A stretch of 64,000 nucleotides of DNA from DASTDH01 sp041167675 (GCA_041167675.1 JBEEIB010000301.1:24798-88797), one strand, 5' to 3'. Counted from the first letter of the stretch, positions 8,653-18,069 are shown. Translations and numbers: made by a program. The notes: generated by a model from the sequence alone, not told the origin.

Positions 8653-9972
8653 TTAAGCCACAGCGGCCTTAGTCCATGGTCGCCCGATCGCGTAATATTG
8701 AAAGCCGAGATCTCTCATCGTTGCCGGGTCGAATAGATTCCTTCCGTCGAAAACGATTGGCGTGTGCATACGGCGGCGTACTTCGGTCAGGTCCACGTTG
8801 CTAAAATCCGGCCACTCCGTCGCTAAAACTAAAGTTTCCGCATCCTGCACCGCCTCGAGTGCGGAATTGGCCAGACGAACTCCTGGACAAAGCTTAAGTT
8901 CTTGTACTCTTTCGTTGCCTTTAGGGTCGTAGGCCGTCACCTGAGCGCCTTCTTGGAGAAGATCGTTTACCAGATCGACCGCCACCGAGCTCCGCACGTC
9001 ATCGGTATCGGGTTTAAAGGTAAGGCCCCAAACCGCGATTCGCTTTTCCTTCAGCACCCAGAGCTTGTCACGTAACTTCTTTACGAAGCGCTCGCGCTGA
9101 CGCTGGTTTATCCTCTGGACTTCCCGCAGGAGTTGGAAAGGTTCGCCGATTTGTTCGCTCAGGGCTATGAACGCGGCAATATCCTTGGGGAAGCACGACC
9201 CGCCGTACCCGAGACCGGCGTTGAGAAAGCTGCGTCCGATTCTTTTGTCCGCTCCAATCCCATCGGCAACCTTTTCGACATCTGCTCCACTCGCTTCGCA
9301 AATGGCGGACAGCGCATTAATATAAGAAATTTTGAGGGCAAGAAAGGAGTTGGCGGCGTGCTTGATCAGTTCGGCGCTATTGATGTCCGTGACCATGATG
9401 GGCGCCATGAACGGTTCGTAAACCTTTTTCATGATCGCTAAAGCGCGCTCGCTGTTTGATCCGATCACAATGCGATCGGGTTCCAGGAGATCGGCAACCG
9501 CGCACCCCTCGCGCAGAAATTCAGGATTGCTTACAACGTCGAAATCGACATTCACTTTGTTGTATCGCCGAATGGTATCGGCCACTTTTTCTCCGGTCTT
9601 CACCGGGACAGTGCTCTTGTCGACGATTACCCGGTATTCTTTGAGCACTGAAGCAATTTCGCGAGCGACCCGCTCGATGTAAGTCAGATCCACGCTGCCA
9701 TCGGTTTGCGGGGGGGTCGGAACGGCGATGAATACAACTTCAGAGTTATCGACCCCTTCTTCGATGCTGCCGCTAAAATGCAGGCGGTGGGCCGAGACGT
9801 TCCGCTGAACCAGTTGTTCAAGACCAGGTTCATAGATCGGGACTTTGCCATTCCGGAGGGCCTTCACTTTGCGTTCGTCATTATCAACGCAGATCACCTC
9901 GTGGCCCACTTCCGCAAAACAAGCGCCGGTAACCAACCCAACGTAACCGGACCCGATAATTGCAATCTTCAT
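8653..9972 (-). CDS. ugd: UDP-glucose 6-dehydrogenase
   Basis: The 439-residue enzyme oxidises UDP-glucose to UDP-glucuronate with two NAD+, supplying uronic acid for capsule, exopolysaccharide or LPS. The N-terminal Rossmann motif is IIGSGYVGLVTGACFAEVGH, the catalytic cysteine is in GYGGSCFPKDIAAF, and the C-terminal NDP-sugar domain begins near IAVWGLTFKPDTDDVRSS. Length and motif spacing are normal. It lies in a same-strand series with galE and lptD upstream, which fits joint supply of nucleotide sugars and outer-membrane assembly. Confidence 0.93.
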   Translation of the reverse strand: MKIAIIGSGYVGLVTGACFAEVGHEVICVDNDERKVKALRNGKVPIYEPGLEQLVQRNVSAHRLHFSGSIEEGVDNSEVVFIAVPTPPQTDGSVDLTYIERVAREIASVLKEYRVIVDKSTVPVKTGEKVADTIRRYNKVNVDFDVVSNPEFLREGCAVADLLEPDRIVIGSNSERALAIMKKVYEPFMAPIMVTDINSAELIKHAANSFLALKISYINALSAICEASGADVEKVADGIGADKRIGRSFLNAGLGYGGSCFPKDIAAFIALSEQIGEPFQLLREVQRINQRQRERFVKKLRDKLWVLKEKRIAVWGLTFKPDTDDVRSSVAVDLVNDLLQEGAQVTAYDPKGNERVQELKLCPGVRLANSALEAVQDAETLVLATEWPDFSNVDLTEVRRRMHTPIVFDGRNLFDPATMRDLGFQYYAIGRPWTKAAVA

Positions 9973-10045
9973 AAGGACTCTGAAATCAAAGCTGTTCCAA
10001 TAACGCCGTTTGCCCGTATGTCCAGCGAAAGCTCTTGTCTGGATC

Positions 10046-12304
10046 TTATAGACCGCTGCTCGGATTCAGATCAATCGGCAGACCGAAGCGAGGCAAATCT
10101 TTGAGTGTTAAGATCAGCTGAACGCCGACGTCTTGCTTTCCGCCGCCGTTGTCGCGGGTAATTAGCCCGAGAGAGGCGACCCAACTGCTTAAATCGCGAT
10201 GGATGATATACCGCTGCTCTTGGAAGCGGCCGATCGTAGCCTCGTAATTCTCGTAAACGCTGAATCCCCAGTTATCATTGATGCGATAGTAAGTTTGCAG
10301 GTAAATTTGATGGCTGTTCGGGAAGTTGGGATTGTGGTCCAGGTAGAGGTCACCTAAAGAGATATCGAGGCTTGGCGTAACCGTCCAAGAAAGATACGTA
10401 TTGACCTCCCAGAACTGTTTGTTGCTGAAAACCGGTAGCTGCGAATTTACAACCAGAGCGAGCCAAGGCACCGGGTTGAACCGGACATTGTTGACGAAGT
10501 CGGAGTAGTGGCCCGGCTGATACGGGTTTTTGAAATTAATATCGAAATAGTTGTCTACCTCCAGCCAGTTCATGGTTGTGTTATCGCGCCTGGTTTGCAG
10601 GCGATTCCGAATACCGAGTCGCCAGACGGTCGAATGGTCAATCGAATCGGTCGCGACAAATTGGGGGAAATCAATCGGCGGTATCTGAGAGCTTGGAATG
10701 AAGCGATCAAAAGGGAGTATATCGTTCGGCTTGAGCGTCGGATTCGAAACCCAGGAGAAGTTAGTAAAGGGTTGAATGACGTGGCGCAATCCATCCAAGC
10801 CCAGCCATCGGATCTGAACGCCTTCGTATGCTCGGGACAGCTTGAAGGAAGCCTCAACGCCAGCGTTGAACACAAGCCGCGTTCCTGCCCCTTGGCTCTG
10901 AACCGTACCTTCGGCCGGAAACGTGTTATTGAATAAAGAGTTCGCCTGGACGAATTGCCCGGTAGGGTCGTAGTACGTACCTCGAATCCCGACGCGCGGG
11001 ACGATCGAAAGCCATCCAAAATAAGTCTTTGGGTAGGTAAGCTGGTGGAATGTATCAAACCGAAATGCGGCGTAGTTGGGATTTGGCGTGCTAGACACTC
11101 CGGGCGTAATCGGCGTGGTTGCGACAGACGGGAATGCTTCGCGCAGGTAACCGGCGCTGGTGGTCGCCTCATAAAAAATGGGGGAATTGAACAAGGGCGT
11201 GCGGGCCACTTCCCAGGAAAACTCGGGTAACCGCTCAGTGGTCTGAAAAAATGGGTTTACCTGGTAACGCACGAAACCGCTGAGCGTGTAAGCTTCTCCC
11301 TTTTTAATGACCTCGACAAAATTGTCTGGCTGCGGATTGGTCTCGAATTCAAATGGATAAAAATCCTGGAGCAGAAACGCGTCACTGAGTTTATTTACCT
11401 CGACTACGGCAGAGATATCGCTCGTGAGAAACGTCCGCGACTCGTAACTGAGCCGGTAGCGGCCGGGACTTATCCGTGGTCGTCCCAAAGACGTCTCGTT
11501 CAGGTTAGGCTCCTGGTCATTGATAAAAAAGGTCTTTAGGGTGCCGACGTTCTCGTCGTTGTCGCCAAAACTGTACTTGAGATCCAACCCAATCGAGGGA
11601 CCGCGTAACGAGCTGTAGTTAAGATGCAAAGTCGCGTCAGTATAATCATTTACCGGAAACTTGATCAGGGTGAACAAGAACGCATTGTAGGTGCTGTTGT
11701 ATCCAACGCTGGGTAAAATTGAGAATTCGTCATTCAGCGACTGATAGAGGTATGGGAACCAGAAGACCGGTATGGTGCCGACATATAAGGTGGCATTGGT
11801 AAAGATGACCCGATCATTCGGGTAAATCCGCATGCCTCTGGCTTTGAGGTGGTAGTCCGGTTTGGACGAATCGCTCGTGGTCAGCGAGCCATTGTAGACT
11901 TTGTATTCGTTCTCCTGAATGGAGGAGAGATTCTCTCCGGTAAATAGGAACGGCGTCTTAGCTCCACCAAAATCCGCTGCATTCAGTTTCTTGGTTTCGA
12001 GGTTGTAGACCGCCCGGTCACAAACAAACAAATAATCGCCTCGATAGATCCGCACGCGATCTTTCAGAAGCACATCGTGCGTGTCCGGGTTGTATTCGGC
12101 GTACTCGGAGTAGATCGCTACATCGCCGTAGTGAATGACGACATGCTTCTGGGCGATGGCGATGCCGCCTTCAAATTTGGTTTCGCCGGCGGTAATCTCG
12201 ACCGGGAATTCGCCGAACTTCGGGAGCTCCGTAATGTCTTGTTGGGCCCGACAGATTACCGTAAATAAAAGCAAAAGAGAGAAGGCGATTAGCCGGCCAA
12301 ACAT
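10046..12304 (-). CDS. lptD: LPS-assembly protein LptD (OstA)
   Basis: The protein inserts lipopolysaccharide into the outer leaflet of the outer membrane. A signal peptide (MFGRLIAFSLLLLF, cleaved near CRA|QQD) supports the start at 12304; the frame is open to 12364. An N-terminal periplasmic OstA beta-jellyroll covers about residues 35-180 (VVIHYGDVAIYSEYAEYNP, AKTPFLFTGE), followed by PVFWFPYLYQSLNDEFS and a long barrel domain of alternating aromatic strands to the C-terminus. About 752 residues is normal. Only one cysteine remains in the mature chain, so the paired disulphides of the E. coli protein cannot form. It sits between galE and ugd. Confidence 0.85.
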   Translation of the reverse strand: MFGRLIAFSLLLLFTVICRAQQDITELPKFGEFPVEITAGETKFEGGIAIAQKHVVIHYGDVAIYSEYAEYNPDTHDVLLKDRVRIYRGDYLFVCDRAVYNLETKKLNAADFGGAKTPFLFTGENLSSIQENEYKVYNGSLTTSDSSKPDYHLKARGMRIYPNDRVIFTNATLYVGTIPVFWFPYLYQSLNDEFSILPSVGYNSTYNAFLFTLIKFPVNDYTDATLHLNYSSLRGPSIGLDLKYSFGDNDENVGTLKTFFINDQEPNLNETSLGRPRISPGRYRLSYESRTFLTSDISAVVEVNKLSDAFLLQDFYPFEFETNPQPDNFVEVIKKGEAYTLSGFVRYQVNPFFQTTERLPEFSWEVARTPLFNSPIFYEATTSAGYLREAFPSVATTPITPGVSSTPNPNYAAFRFDTFHQLTYPKTYFGWLSIVPRVGIRGTYYDPTGQFVQANSLFNNTFPAEGTVQSQGAGTRLVFNAGVEASFKLSRAYEGVQIRWLGLDGLRHVIQPFTNFSWVSNPTLKPNDILPFDRFIPSSQIPPIDFPQFVATDSIDHSTVWRLGIRNRLQTRRDNTTMNWLEVDNYFDINFKNPYQPGHYSDFVNNVRFNPVPWLALVVNSQLPVFSNKQFWEVNTYLSWTVTPSLDISLGDLYLDHNPNFPNSHQIYLQTYYRINDNWGFSVYENYEATIGRFQEQRYIIHRDLSSWVASLGLITRDNGGGKQDVGVQLILTLKDLPRFGLPIDLNPSSGL

Positions 12305-12435
12305 GGGAGAGATCAGAGCATTGAAAATGAATTCCAGCGAATCGCGGCTAGGCGATAAAAGCAAGGAGAAACCTTTACTTAGACGACCAGCGGTAAAGCC
12401 ACGGCGGCTAGCCGAGTCTTGCTAGACCGTCGTTT

Positions 12436-13407
12436 CTAATCCGAATAGCCGTTCGGGTGCTTTGCGTGCCAGGCCCACGCGCTCTGAACAATTTCGTGGA
12501 TGTCCTGATATTTCGGTGTCCATCCCAACTGCTTTTTGGCTTTTTCCGATGCAGCGACCAGTCGCGGAGGATCGCCTGGCCGCCGCGATTTTTGCAGAAC
12601 CGGAATTTTGTGTCCGGTTATCTGGCGGCAAGCTTCGATGACCTCAGAAACGGAGACCCCTCCGCCGGTTCCTAAGTTGAAATAGCCGCTCTCGGCCGTC
12701 GAAAGGGCAAGGATGTGGGCCTGGGCGAGATCCCGGACATGGATGTAGTCACGGATGCAAGTGCCATCGGGAGTGGGGTAGTCCGTACCAAATATCTCCG
12801 CATGCGTGCTATGCCCAAGAGCGACGGCGAGGATGCGCGGGATCAAATGAGTCTCTATCCGGTGATGTTCACCAAATCGCTCGGACGCTCCTGCCGCGTT
12901 GAAGTAACGAAGGGCAACATATTTGATCCCGTGAATTCGCTGGAACCAGCGGAGGATCTTTTCGAACATCAATTTTGACTCTCCGTACGGATTAATCGGA
13001 TTTTGCGCGTTCTCTTCGTCGATTGGCACTCTTTCCGGGATACCGTACGTGGCGCAGGTAGATGAGAACACGAAGCTTTTCGCTCCTGCCTCAACCGCCG
13101 CATGCAGCAGGTTAAGGCCACCGTAGACGTTGTTATGAAAATACTTGTATGGATTCTCCATCGACTCGCCCACCAGCGCGTTTGCAGCGAAATGCAATAT
13201 CGCCTCTGGTCCGGTTGAGCCGACTGCGGAAAAGACCGATTCGGGATCGCGCAGGTCCCCCGTGATTAGCCGGGCACGAGGATCGACCGCCTGCCGATGC
13301 CCCTCCGAACAATTATCGAAAACAGTGACTGCGTGTCCGAGGTTGAGCAGTTCCTCAACACAGACACTTCCGATGTAACCAGCCCCGCCGGTGACGAATA
13401 CATTCAC
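12436..13407 (-). CDS. galE: UDP-glucose 4-epimerase
   Basis: This 323-residue extended short-chain dehydrogenase interconverts UDP-glucose and UDP-galactose. The NAD-binding motif FVTGGAGYIGSVCVEEL is at the N-terminus, the catalytic pair is Ser in VFSSTCATYG and Tyr/Lys in NPYGESKLMFE, and the C-terminal GTGGGVSVSEVIEA and RPGDPPRLVA segments are family-typical. The start at 13407 gives a full-length product. It is the first gene of the galE-lptD-ugd-rsmB series on the minus strand and probably feeds the surface polysaccharide pathway. Confidence 0.92.
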   Translation of the reverse strand: MNVFVTGGAGYIGSVCVEELLNLGHAVTVFDNCSEGHRQAVDPRARLITGDLRDPESVFSAVGSTGPEAILHFAANALVGESMENPYKYFHNNVYGGLNLLHAAVEAGAKSFVFSSTCATYGIPERVPIDEENAQNPINPYGESKLMFEKILRWFQRIHGIKYVALRYFNAAGASERFGEHHRIETHLIPRILAVALGHSTHAEIFGTDYPTPDGTCIRDYIHVRDLAQAHILALSTAESGYFNLGTGGGVSVSEVIEACRQITGHKIPVLQKSRRPGDPPRLVAASEKAKKQLGWTPKYQDIHEIVQSAWAWHAKHPNGYSD

Positions 13408-13446
13408 AGGGCGTGAGCCTAGCCGGATTTTCTGGGCTGCCTAGCG

Positions 13447-13469
13447 AAAAAAAGTCAGACGCTTTCTGA
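13447..13469 (-). terminator. Candidate rho-independent terminator after the 3D-domain gene
   Basis: On the minus strand a 5-bp stem (TCAGA, loop AAGCG, TCTGA) is followed one base later by seven consecutive T. The stem is short but the U tract is strong. It lies about 50 bases downstream of the 3D-domain lipoprotein gene and just upstream of galE. Confidence 0.45.
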
Positions 13470-13519
13470 TTCGGAGGCGACCGTTTTCGTGAGAGCGCAA
13501 TTGCACCGGCCGAAGCCAG

Positions 13520-14017
13520 CTAGATTTTGGATTGAAGAATGGATACCATTCTTCGGACGTAGCCGGCGCGACATCGCGGGCGCAGAATCTTGAGACTGTC
13601 TTGGTAAGAACCAAGCTCGAGCAGCTCTATTGTTACATCTCTTGAGCCCCAGTAGCTCATCATTGCGCGAGTGGGCATATAAAGGTCGATCGTGTTCTTT
13701 CCCACCAGGGCAGAACCGTAGTCGTCAATGACATAAAGCTGTTTTTGGCCGAGAATCTTGAACTTGGTGCCCAGAGGGAATCTAGACCAGTCGGCGGCCG
13801 CGCTATTGCATCCGCCAACGGCTAATTGAGTACCAACCGCATTGCTCCTACCATATCGGCGATGGCCGGACTCCGAGTGCGTATATGCGGTCATCCTTAC
13901 CTGCACGGTTTTCGGTGAGCCTTTGGTGGATGCCGCAGATTTGTTGTGAAAATCATCGAGCGCACAACTTGTAACCAAGAACGACAATCCCGCCGAGAGC
14001 AGGGGGAACAATTTCAT
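13520..14017 (-). CDS. 3D-domain putative lipoprotein (RlpA-like/MltA-like fold)
   Basis: The 165-residue product has a lipoprotein-type signal (hydrophobic stretch ending SFLVTSC, Cys about residue 18). It then has a single 3D domain named for its conserved aspartates: MTAYTHSE, then FPLGTKFKILG, then YVIDDYGSALVGKNTIDLYM. In MltA and related proteins this double-psi barrel cleaves peptidoglycan glycan strands; stand-alone 3D proteins may be small murein lytic enzymes. The context of LPS and murein genes fits an envelope location. A spaced run downstream of lpxA (14018-14259) holds a hairpin but no gene. Confidence 0.75.
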   Translation of the reverse strand: MKLFPLLSAGLSFLVTSCALDDFHNKSAASTKGSPKTVQVRMTAYTHSESGHRRYGRSNAVGTQLAVGGCNSAAADWSRFPLGTKFKILGQKQLYVIDDYGSALVGKNTIDLYMPTRAMMSYWGSRDVTIELLELGSYQDSLKILRPRCRAGYVRRMVSILQSKI

Positions 14018-14117
14018 AAAGCCCGGAAAGTTCTTGTTTCAATCGGGATGTCAACAGATATCTCCAAATTCCACATTGTCGTGAAACTGTCAGAATTAGG
14101 GGGGTGAGTCCGATTTC

Positions 14118-14145
14118 GCGACAAAACGCAGGCAAATTTTGTCGC
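14118..14145. other. Perfect 9-bp inverted repeat in the lpxA/3D-gene gap
   Basis: GCGACAAAA at 14118-14126 and TTTTGTCGC at 14137-14145 pair perfectly around a 10-base loop. On the minus strand, the direction of transcription from lpxA, it is not followed by a U tract, so it is not a standard terminator. It may be an operator or an RNA hairpin. The rest of the 242-base gap shows nothing else I can name. Confidence 0.45.
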
Positions 14146-14259
14146 TCTTTGCCCGATATTATGCCAAACCGCGTTTCGTTGGGAAGATAAAAATGGGCGA
14201 AACGGACGAGCGGTCGCGACGAGGCGGTGACCGACTAAACTCTTGGCAGACTATGCCCG

Positions 14260-15072
14260 TTAATCTACGCCGGCGACGCTTTCTTCTTTGATATCGCTAA
14301 ATCGGGCAAACGCGCAGATACCGCGTTGAGAAGATCGGATGAAATTCCAGAACTCCTGGACCGAGGCCGACCAAGTCGTTTCCGCCGCACGTTCTATGGC
14401 CTCGGTGGTTTTCAAGCCTGAATGATACAAGAGTTCATGTGCTTTTTTTACCTCGGTTCGCAAAGCCGAACCGAATCCTGCCCGGCGCAGTCCCAGGCTA
14501 TTGATCCCCACAATGCTGTTCATTCCGACCGCGATCGAGAAAGGAGGGATATCTTTGCTGATTGCCGCAGAACCGGCCACCATGGATATCGTTCCGATCC
14601 GAATCTTCTGGTGAAAGACCGCGCCACCGCCGAGAAACGCTCGGTCGCCGACCTGGACATGACCTCCCAGCAACACATTGTTGGCTAGAATGACATGGTT
14701 TCCTATCTGCGCGTTATGTCCCAAATGCGCCCCCACCATCAGCATGTTGTGAGAACCGACGATGGTCGCGCTCCCGGGTTCCGTACCGCGATGAATCGTA
14801 CAATGCTCCCGGATGACATTGCCATCCCCTAGCTCTACCCGCGTCGAAGAATTGCGATCAAACGCGAGGTCTTGCGGTAGTCCTCCAATGACACTTCCAT
14901 AGCCGATCAGGTTTCCGGATCCGATCCGAACTTCTCCAGTGAGGATTGCGTGGGCCTGAATCTCATTATCCGGGCCAATGACTGTTGGGCCCTCGATTAC
15001 CACATAGGGCCCAATCTTTGTCCCCGGCCCAATTTCGGCACATGAATCGATAATTGCGCTCGGATGAATCAT
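14260..15072 (-). CDS. lpxA: UDP-N-acetylglucosamine O-acyltransferase
   Basis: LpxA adds a 3-hydroxyacyl chain from acyl carrier protein to UDP-GlcNAc, the first step of lipid A synthesis in the cytosol. The 270-residue chain is a left-handed beta-helix built from hexapeptide repeats (IGPGTKIGPYVVI, VRIGSGNLIGYGSVI) with the catalytic His in GAHLGHNAQIG and the family segment REHCTIHRGT. A helical C-terminal domain follows GMNSIVGINSLGLRRAGF. The start at 15072 is the natural MIHPSAIID. Here it stands apart from other lpx genes. Confidence 0.93.
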   Translation of the reverse strand: MIHPSAIIDSCAEIGPGTKIGPYVVIEGPTVIGPDNEIQAHAILTGEVRIGSGNLIGYGSVIGGLPQDLAFDRNSSTRVELGDGNVIREHCTIHRGTEPGSATIVGSHNMLMVGAHLGHNAQIGNHVILANNVLLGGHVQVGDRAFLGGGAVFHQKIRIGTISMVAGSAAISKDIPPFSIAVGMNSIVGINSLGLRRAGFGSALRTEVKKAHELLYHSGLKTTEAIERAAETTWSASVQEFWNFIRSSQRGICAFARFSDIKEESVAGVD

Positions 15073-15215
15073 TCGGAACTAATAGAATGCTTCCCGGCGG
15101 TCTGTCGAAACATTCGAAGAAATGAACGCGTTCGATAAGGCGAAAGCCTGGTCGGAGGCGTCCGCAGCAGGGATCAGCACCTGCCGGTCCGAGGCGGGAT
15201 CGAACGGACTGCCGA

Positions 15216-16673
15216 CTAAGCCTCCGCCATTGCCGTATCGGCTGGGGCGACATCGCGACCTCGGCTCTTGGGAACCAACAGCAATAGCAGCGATGCGGCA
15301 GCAAGAAGGACCAGGTTAATTAAACTTGAGGTCACGAAGCCATGTGCGTAGTCCGCTGCCGTGGCATGAGAAGGAATTGCGGAGAAGACGATAGCGCCAA
15401 TTACCGCAATACCGGCAGAATTAGCCACCTGTTGGGCCATTGATGCAACGCCGGCAGCGGAACCGGCGTCTCGCGCGGGTACCCCGCTAAGCACCGTATT
15501 GTAAAGCGGAGCAGTAACCAGACCCCGGCCAACTCCGTAGATGAAGCAGGTGAAAACAAAAGGCAGAGAGGCCTGGCCGTGGCTTGCGTTGGCCTGAATT
15601 GACATGCAAACGAGCGAGATCGCCAAAACTCCTGCGCCAAGATGCAGCGAATTCCGTCCGAGGAGACCGTTGAGCTTTCCAGAAAACGAAGATCCCACCA
15701 GGAATCCGAACGAGAATGGAGCGAGCAAGAGTCCGGCGTGAAATGGATCCAGTCGCAAGCTGAGCTGCAAGAACAGGCTTAGCACCAATATCATCGAAGT
15801 GTGGCCGGCGAAGTAAATGCAAGTGACCAGAATTCCGACCATGAATCCTCTGTCCTGGAACAGACGGGGCTCGATCAATGGGGATCCTCCGTCCAACGAG
15901 TAACGGCACTCGAATCGATAGAATGCCAAAAAGAGAGGGATGCTGGCTGCCAGGGCTCCCCATGCCCATTGTGGCCAGCCAGCATCTGTGCCCTCCATGA
16001 AAGGCAGCGAAAACAAAAACAGCGCGATCGTCAGTAATACCGTCCCAATCAAATCGACACCGGGCGGGTTCTTGGCCTTCGATTCGTCCAAGATGAGAGA
16101 CGCGGCCAGAATGGTGATTAGCCCAAGAGGAAGATTAATGAGGAAAATTGGTCTCCAACCCAGGTGGAACAGATCAGCTTGGATCAGAAAACCGCCTAGG
16201 ATTTGGCCGACAATCGAGCCGAACCCGATCATCGCGCCGTAAATGCTGAAGGCGAGACGCTTCGACGATCCAGTGAAATTAACCTGAATGAACGAGAGAG
16301 CCTGAGGAAACATGACTGCTGCAGCGCAGCCCTGCAGCAGACGCCAAAATACCAATGTTCCGGCATCGCCAGCCCAGCCACAGAAGGCGGACGTCGCGGC
16401 AAAGCCTGCCATTCCCAAAATGAAAACCTTTTTCCGGCCAAAGATGTCGCCTAGCCGGCCTCCGGTGATGAGACAGACGGCATAGGTCAGACCGTACCCG
16501 GCGACAATCAACTCGGCTTCGCTGAAGCCTGCGTGTAAAGAGTTCTTGATCGACGGGATGCCAATATTGGCAATGAAAAAATCAATGACTCCGAGGAAAG
16601 GCCCCACTAGCAAGATAAGGAGGGATATCCATTTATTTCGCTCAACCTGACCTGATCCAAGCCGGTTACCCAT
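15216..16673 (-). CDS. MFS multidrug exporter, DHA2 (EmrB/QacA-like) type
   Basis: The product (485 residues from the ATG at 16673) is a polytopic inner-membrane protein with about 14 hydrophobic helices. MFS motif A is GGRLGDIFGRKK after helix 2, and the first helix carries GVIDFFIANIGIPSI, the DHA2 signature region. Such proteins export drugs or metabolites with proton uptake. The frame is open up to 16775 but the extra residues are polar and unlike the family. It is transcribed divergently from a LysR regulator whose gene starts 340 bases away, the classic arrangement for a regulator of an efflux pump. Confidence 0.85.
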   Translation of the reverse strand: MGNRLGSGQVERNKWISLLILLVGPFLGVIDFFIANIGIPSIKNSLHAGFSEAELIVAGYGLTYAVCLITGGRLGDIFGRKKVFILGMAGFAATSAFCGWAGDAGTLVFWRLLQGCAAAVMFPQALSFIQVNFTGSSKRLAFSIYGAMIGFGSIVGQILGGFLIQADLFHLGWRPIFLINLPLGLITILAASLILDESKAKNPPGVDLIGTVLLTIALFLFSLPFMEGTDAGWPQWAWGALAASIPLFLAFYRFECRYSLDGGSPLIEPRLFQDRGFMVGILVTCIYFAGHTSMILVLSLFLQLSLRLDPFHAGLLLAPFSFGFLVGSSFSGKLNGLLGRNSLHLGAGVLAISLVCMSIQANASHGQASLPFVFTCFIYGVGRGLVTAPLYNTVLSGVPARDAGSAAGVASMAQQVANSAGIAVIGAIVFSAIPSHATAADYAHGFVTSSLINLVLLAAASLLLLLVPKSRGRDVAPADTAMAEA

Positions 16674-16787
16674 TTTAAGGCTGGCCGGTGGATGCCTGAG
16701 AAGCCGGAAATTGGCGTTCTTTTGGTCATTAGGAAAAGGCGTACGGACCAAGAGACGATTCATAGGCTGGGGCAAAGTAATTTGAAT

Positions 16788-16845
16788 AGATCAATAAGTG
16801 AAATAGCTGGTTGCGCACGCTCCCATCTGAAATATAGATTGATCT
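16788..16845. promoter_or_regulatory. Candidate LysR operator half-sites between exporter and regulator
   Basis: TAGATCAAT near 16787-16795 and ATTGATCT at 16838-16845 are inverted copies of an 8-base word in the divergent 340-base gap. The surrounding sequence is AT-rich, unlike the GC-rich right half of the gap (16850-16995), in which I see nothing. The placement suits a LysR-regulated divergent promoter, but the words do not form a textbook T-N11-A box. Confidence 0.3.
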
Positions 16846-17015
16846 GGCTGACCGGCCGCGCAGCCGCGCGTCCGTTTGTGAGCCGCATTAGGGCGGTAGG
16901 GATGTGCTCCCGCGAGTCCGTTCCGAACCCGGATCGGCCGGAGCTGGTCCTGACCGAATGCAGAGCGCACGCGCAGGAGCACGTCCCTTGAAAGGCACAC
17001 CAGAACGGAGTGACG

Positions 17016-17909
17016 ATGGAGCTACGACACCTACGCTATTTTAAGACCGTCGCGGAAGAACTGAGTTTTACCCGAGCCTCGGCATTGCTCCACGTAGCTC
17101 AATCCGCGGTGAGCGCGCAAATTCGGGATCTGGAAACCGAACTCGGCATCGCGTTATTCGAGCGCAACAGTCGTCAGGTTCAACTCACCGCAGCCGGTAA
17201 AATCTTCTTGAGCGGAACTGATCAAATTTTTCGCACTTTGGAAGATACCGGACGAAAACTCCGCCGGATTGGTCGAGGGGATGCTGCCTCCCTCGCTATC
17301 GGCTTCATCGGCGCTCAGAGCCACGAGTGGATGCCGCAAGTGCTGAAGCGATTCCGAGCGGAGCACCCTGGTGTCGAAGTCACGTTAGCGGAGATGGTAC
17401 CTTCTCAGCAAATGGAGGCGCTCCTCGCCCGAAGTCTGGATATTGGTCTAGTTGGCCCGATCGACGGAAAACCGCCGCCTGGCCTTCGACTGGAATGTAT
17501 CACCGAAGAAGATCCGATGGTTGGAGTTCCGAACGATCACCCCATCGCAAAGCTGGACTGGGTCTCTCTCGCGCAGCTTCGGGATGAGCCATTTATCTTT
17601 ACGTCCAGCAAGAATTCTCCGAATTACCGAGCTTGGTTGTCCCGGTTGTTTAATCGGGCAGGTTTCACACCCAGAGTTGTGCAGGAGGTAGATCGGGCGC
17701 GCACCGGTGTCCAATATGTTGCCGCGGGATTCGGTATCTCCATTTTTGCAGAACATATCAGCCGGCTGCCTGCGCCGGGTGTCAGCTTCGTTCGGCTCAG
17801 GCCAGTTGGCCCCAAAATCCGATATGGAATTGCTTGGCGGAGAGGGCCGGTAACCGAAGTAGTTACCCGCTTTATCGAGTATTCGAAGGATCAGTATCGA
17901 AAGAAATAA
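17016..17909 (+). CDS. LysR-family transcriptional regulator
   Basis: The N-terminal winged helix-turn-helix is clear: MELRHLRYFKTVAEELSFTR, then LLHVAQSAVSAQIRDLETEL and LFERNSRQVQLTAAG. The effector-binding domain (about residues 90-295) has the usual two-lobed substrate-binding fold (LAIGFIGAQSHEWMPQVL, DIGLVGPIDG). GGAG at 17007-17010 precedes the ATG at 17016 by five bases, so I prefer this to the GTG at 17010. It is divergent from the MFS exporter and probably regulates it and itself; the inducer is unknown. Confidence 0.9.
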   Translation: MELRHLRYFKTVAEELSFTRASALLHVAQSAVSAQIRDLETELGIALFERNSRQVQLTAAGKIFLSGTDQIFRTLEDTGRKLRRIGRGDAASLAIGFIGAQSHEWMPQVLKRFRAEHPGVEVTLAEMVPSQQMEALLARSLDIGLVGPIDGKPPPGLRLECITEEDPMVGVPNDHPIAKLDWVSLAQLRDEPFIFTSSKNSPNYRAWLSRLFNRAGFTPRVVQEVDRARTGVQYVAAGFGISIFAEHISRLPAPGVSFVRLRPVGPKIRYGIAWRRGPVTEVVTRFIEYSKDQYRKK

Positions 17910-17942
17910 CGCTGACACGGTAACGCCGGTAATGCCGGGAAT

Positions 17943-17977
17943 GGATCTGGCGCCTCGATTGTGGTGCGTTAGCAACT
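17943..17977. repeat. 35-bp inverted repeat, left copy
   Basis: This stretch starts GGATCTGGCGCCTCGATT and is the reverse complement of 18956-18990 with 34 of 35 bases matching. The similarity continues more weakly outward from both copies (CCGGC-TTA-CGGCG pattern). The two copies bracket about 1 kb that includes the radC fragment and the NTF2-like gene. No flanking target duplication is evident. The rest of 17910-18069 holds only a GGTATTACC/GGTAATGACC hairpin around 18010-18042 and no gene. Confidence 0.8.
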
Positions 17978-18069
17978 CTTGCCTGACTCCGTTAATTAAT
18001 ACCGGCTATTGGTATTACCGATTACCGATAGGTAATGACCGATACCCTCCCGCGCGGAAATCCGTTCGC

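Noticed and set aside
8485..8736. Plus-strand open frame in the ugd-rsmB gap
   Set aside because: It begins in the hairpin, ends inside ugd and has no family features.
17448..17975. Long open frame on the minus strand within and beyond lysR
   Set aside because: It is a shadow of lysR; its start similarity to a frame at 18958 is explained by the 35-bp inverted repeat, not by a gene family.
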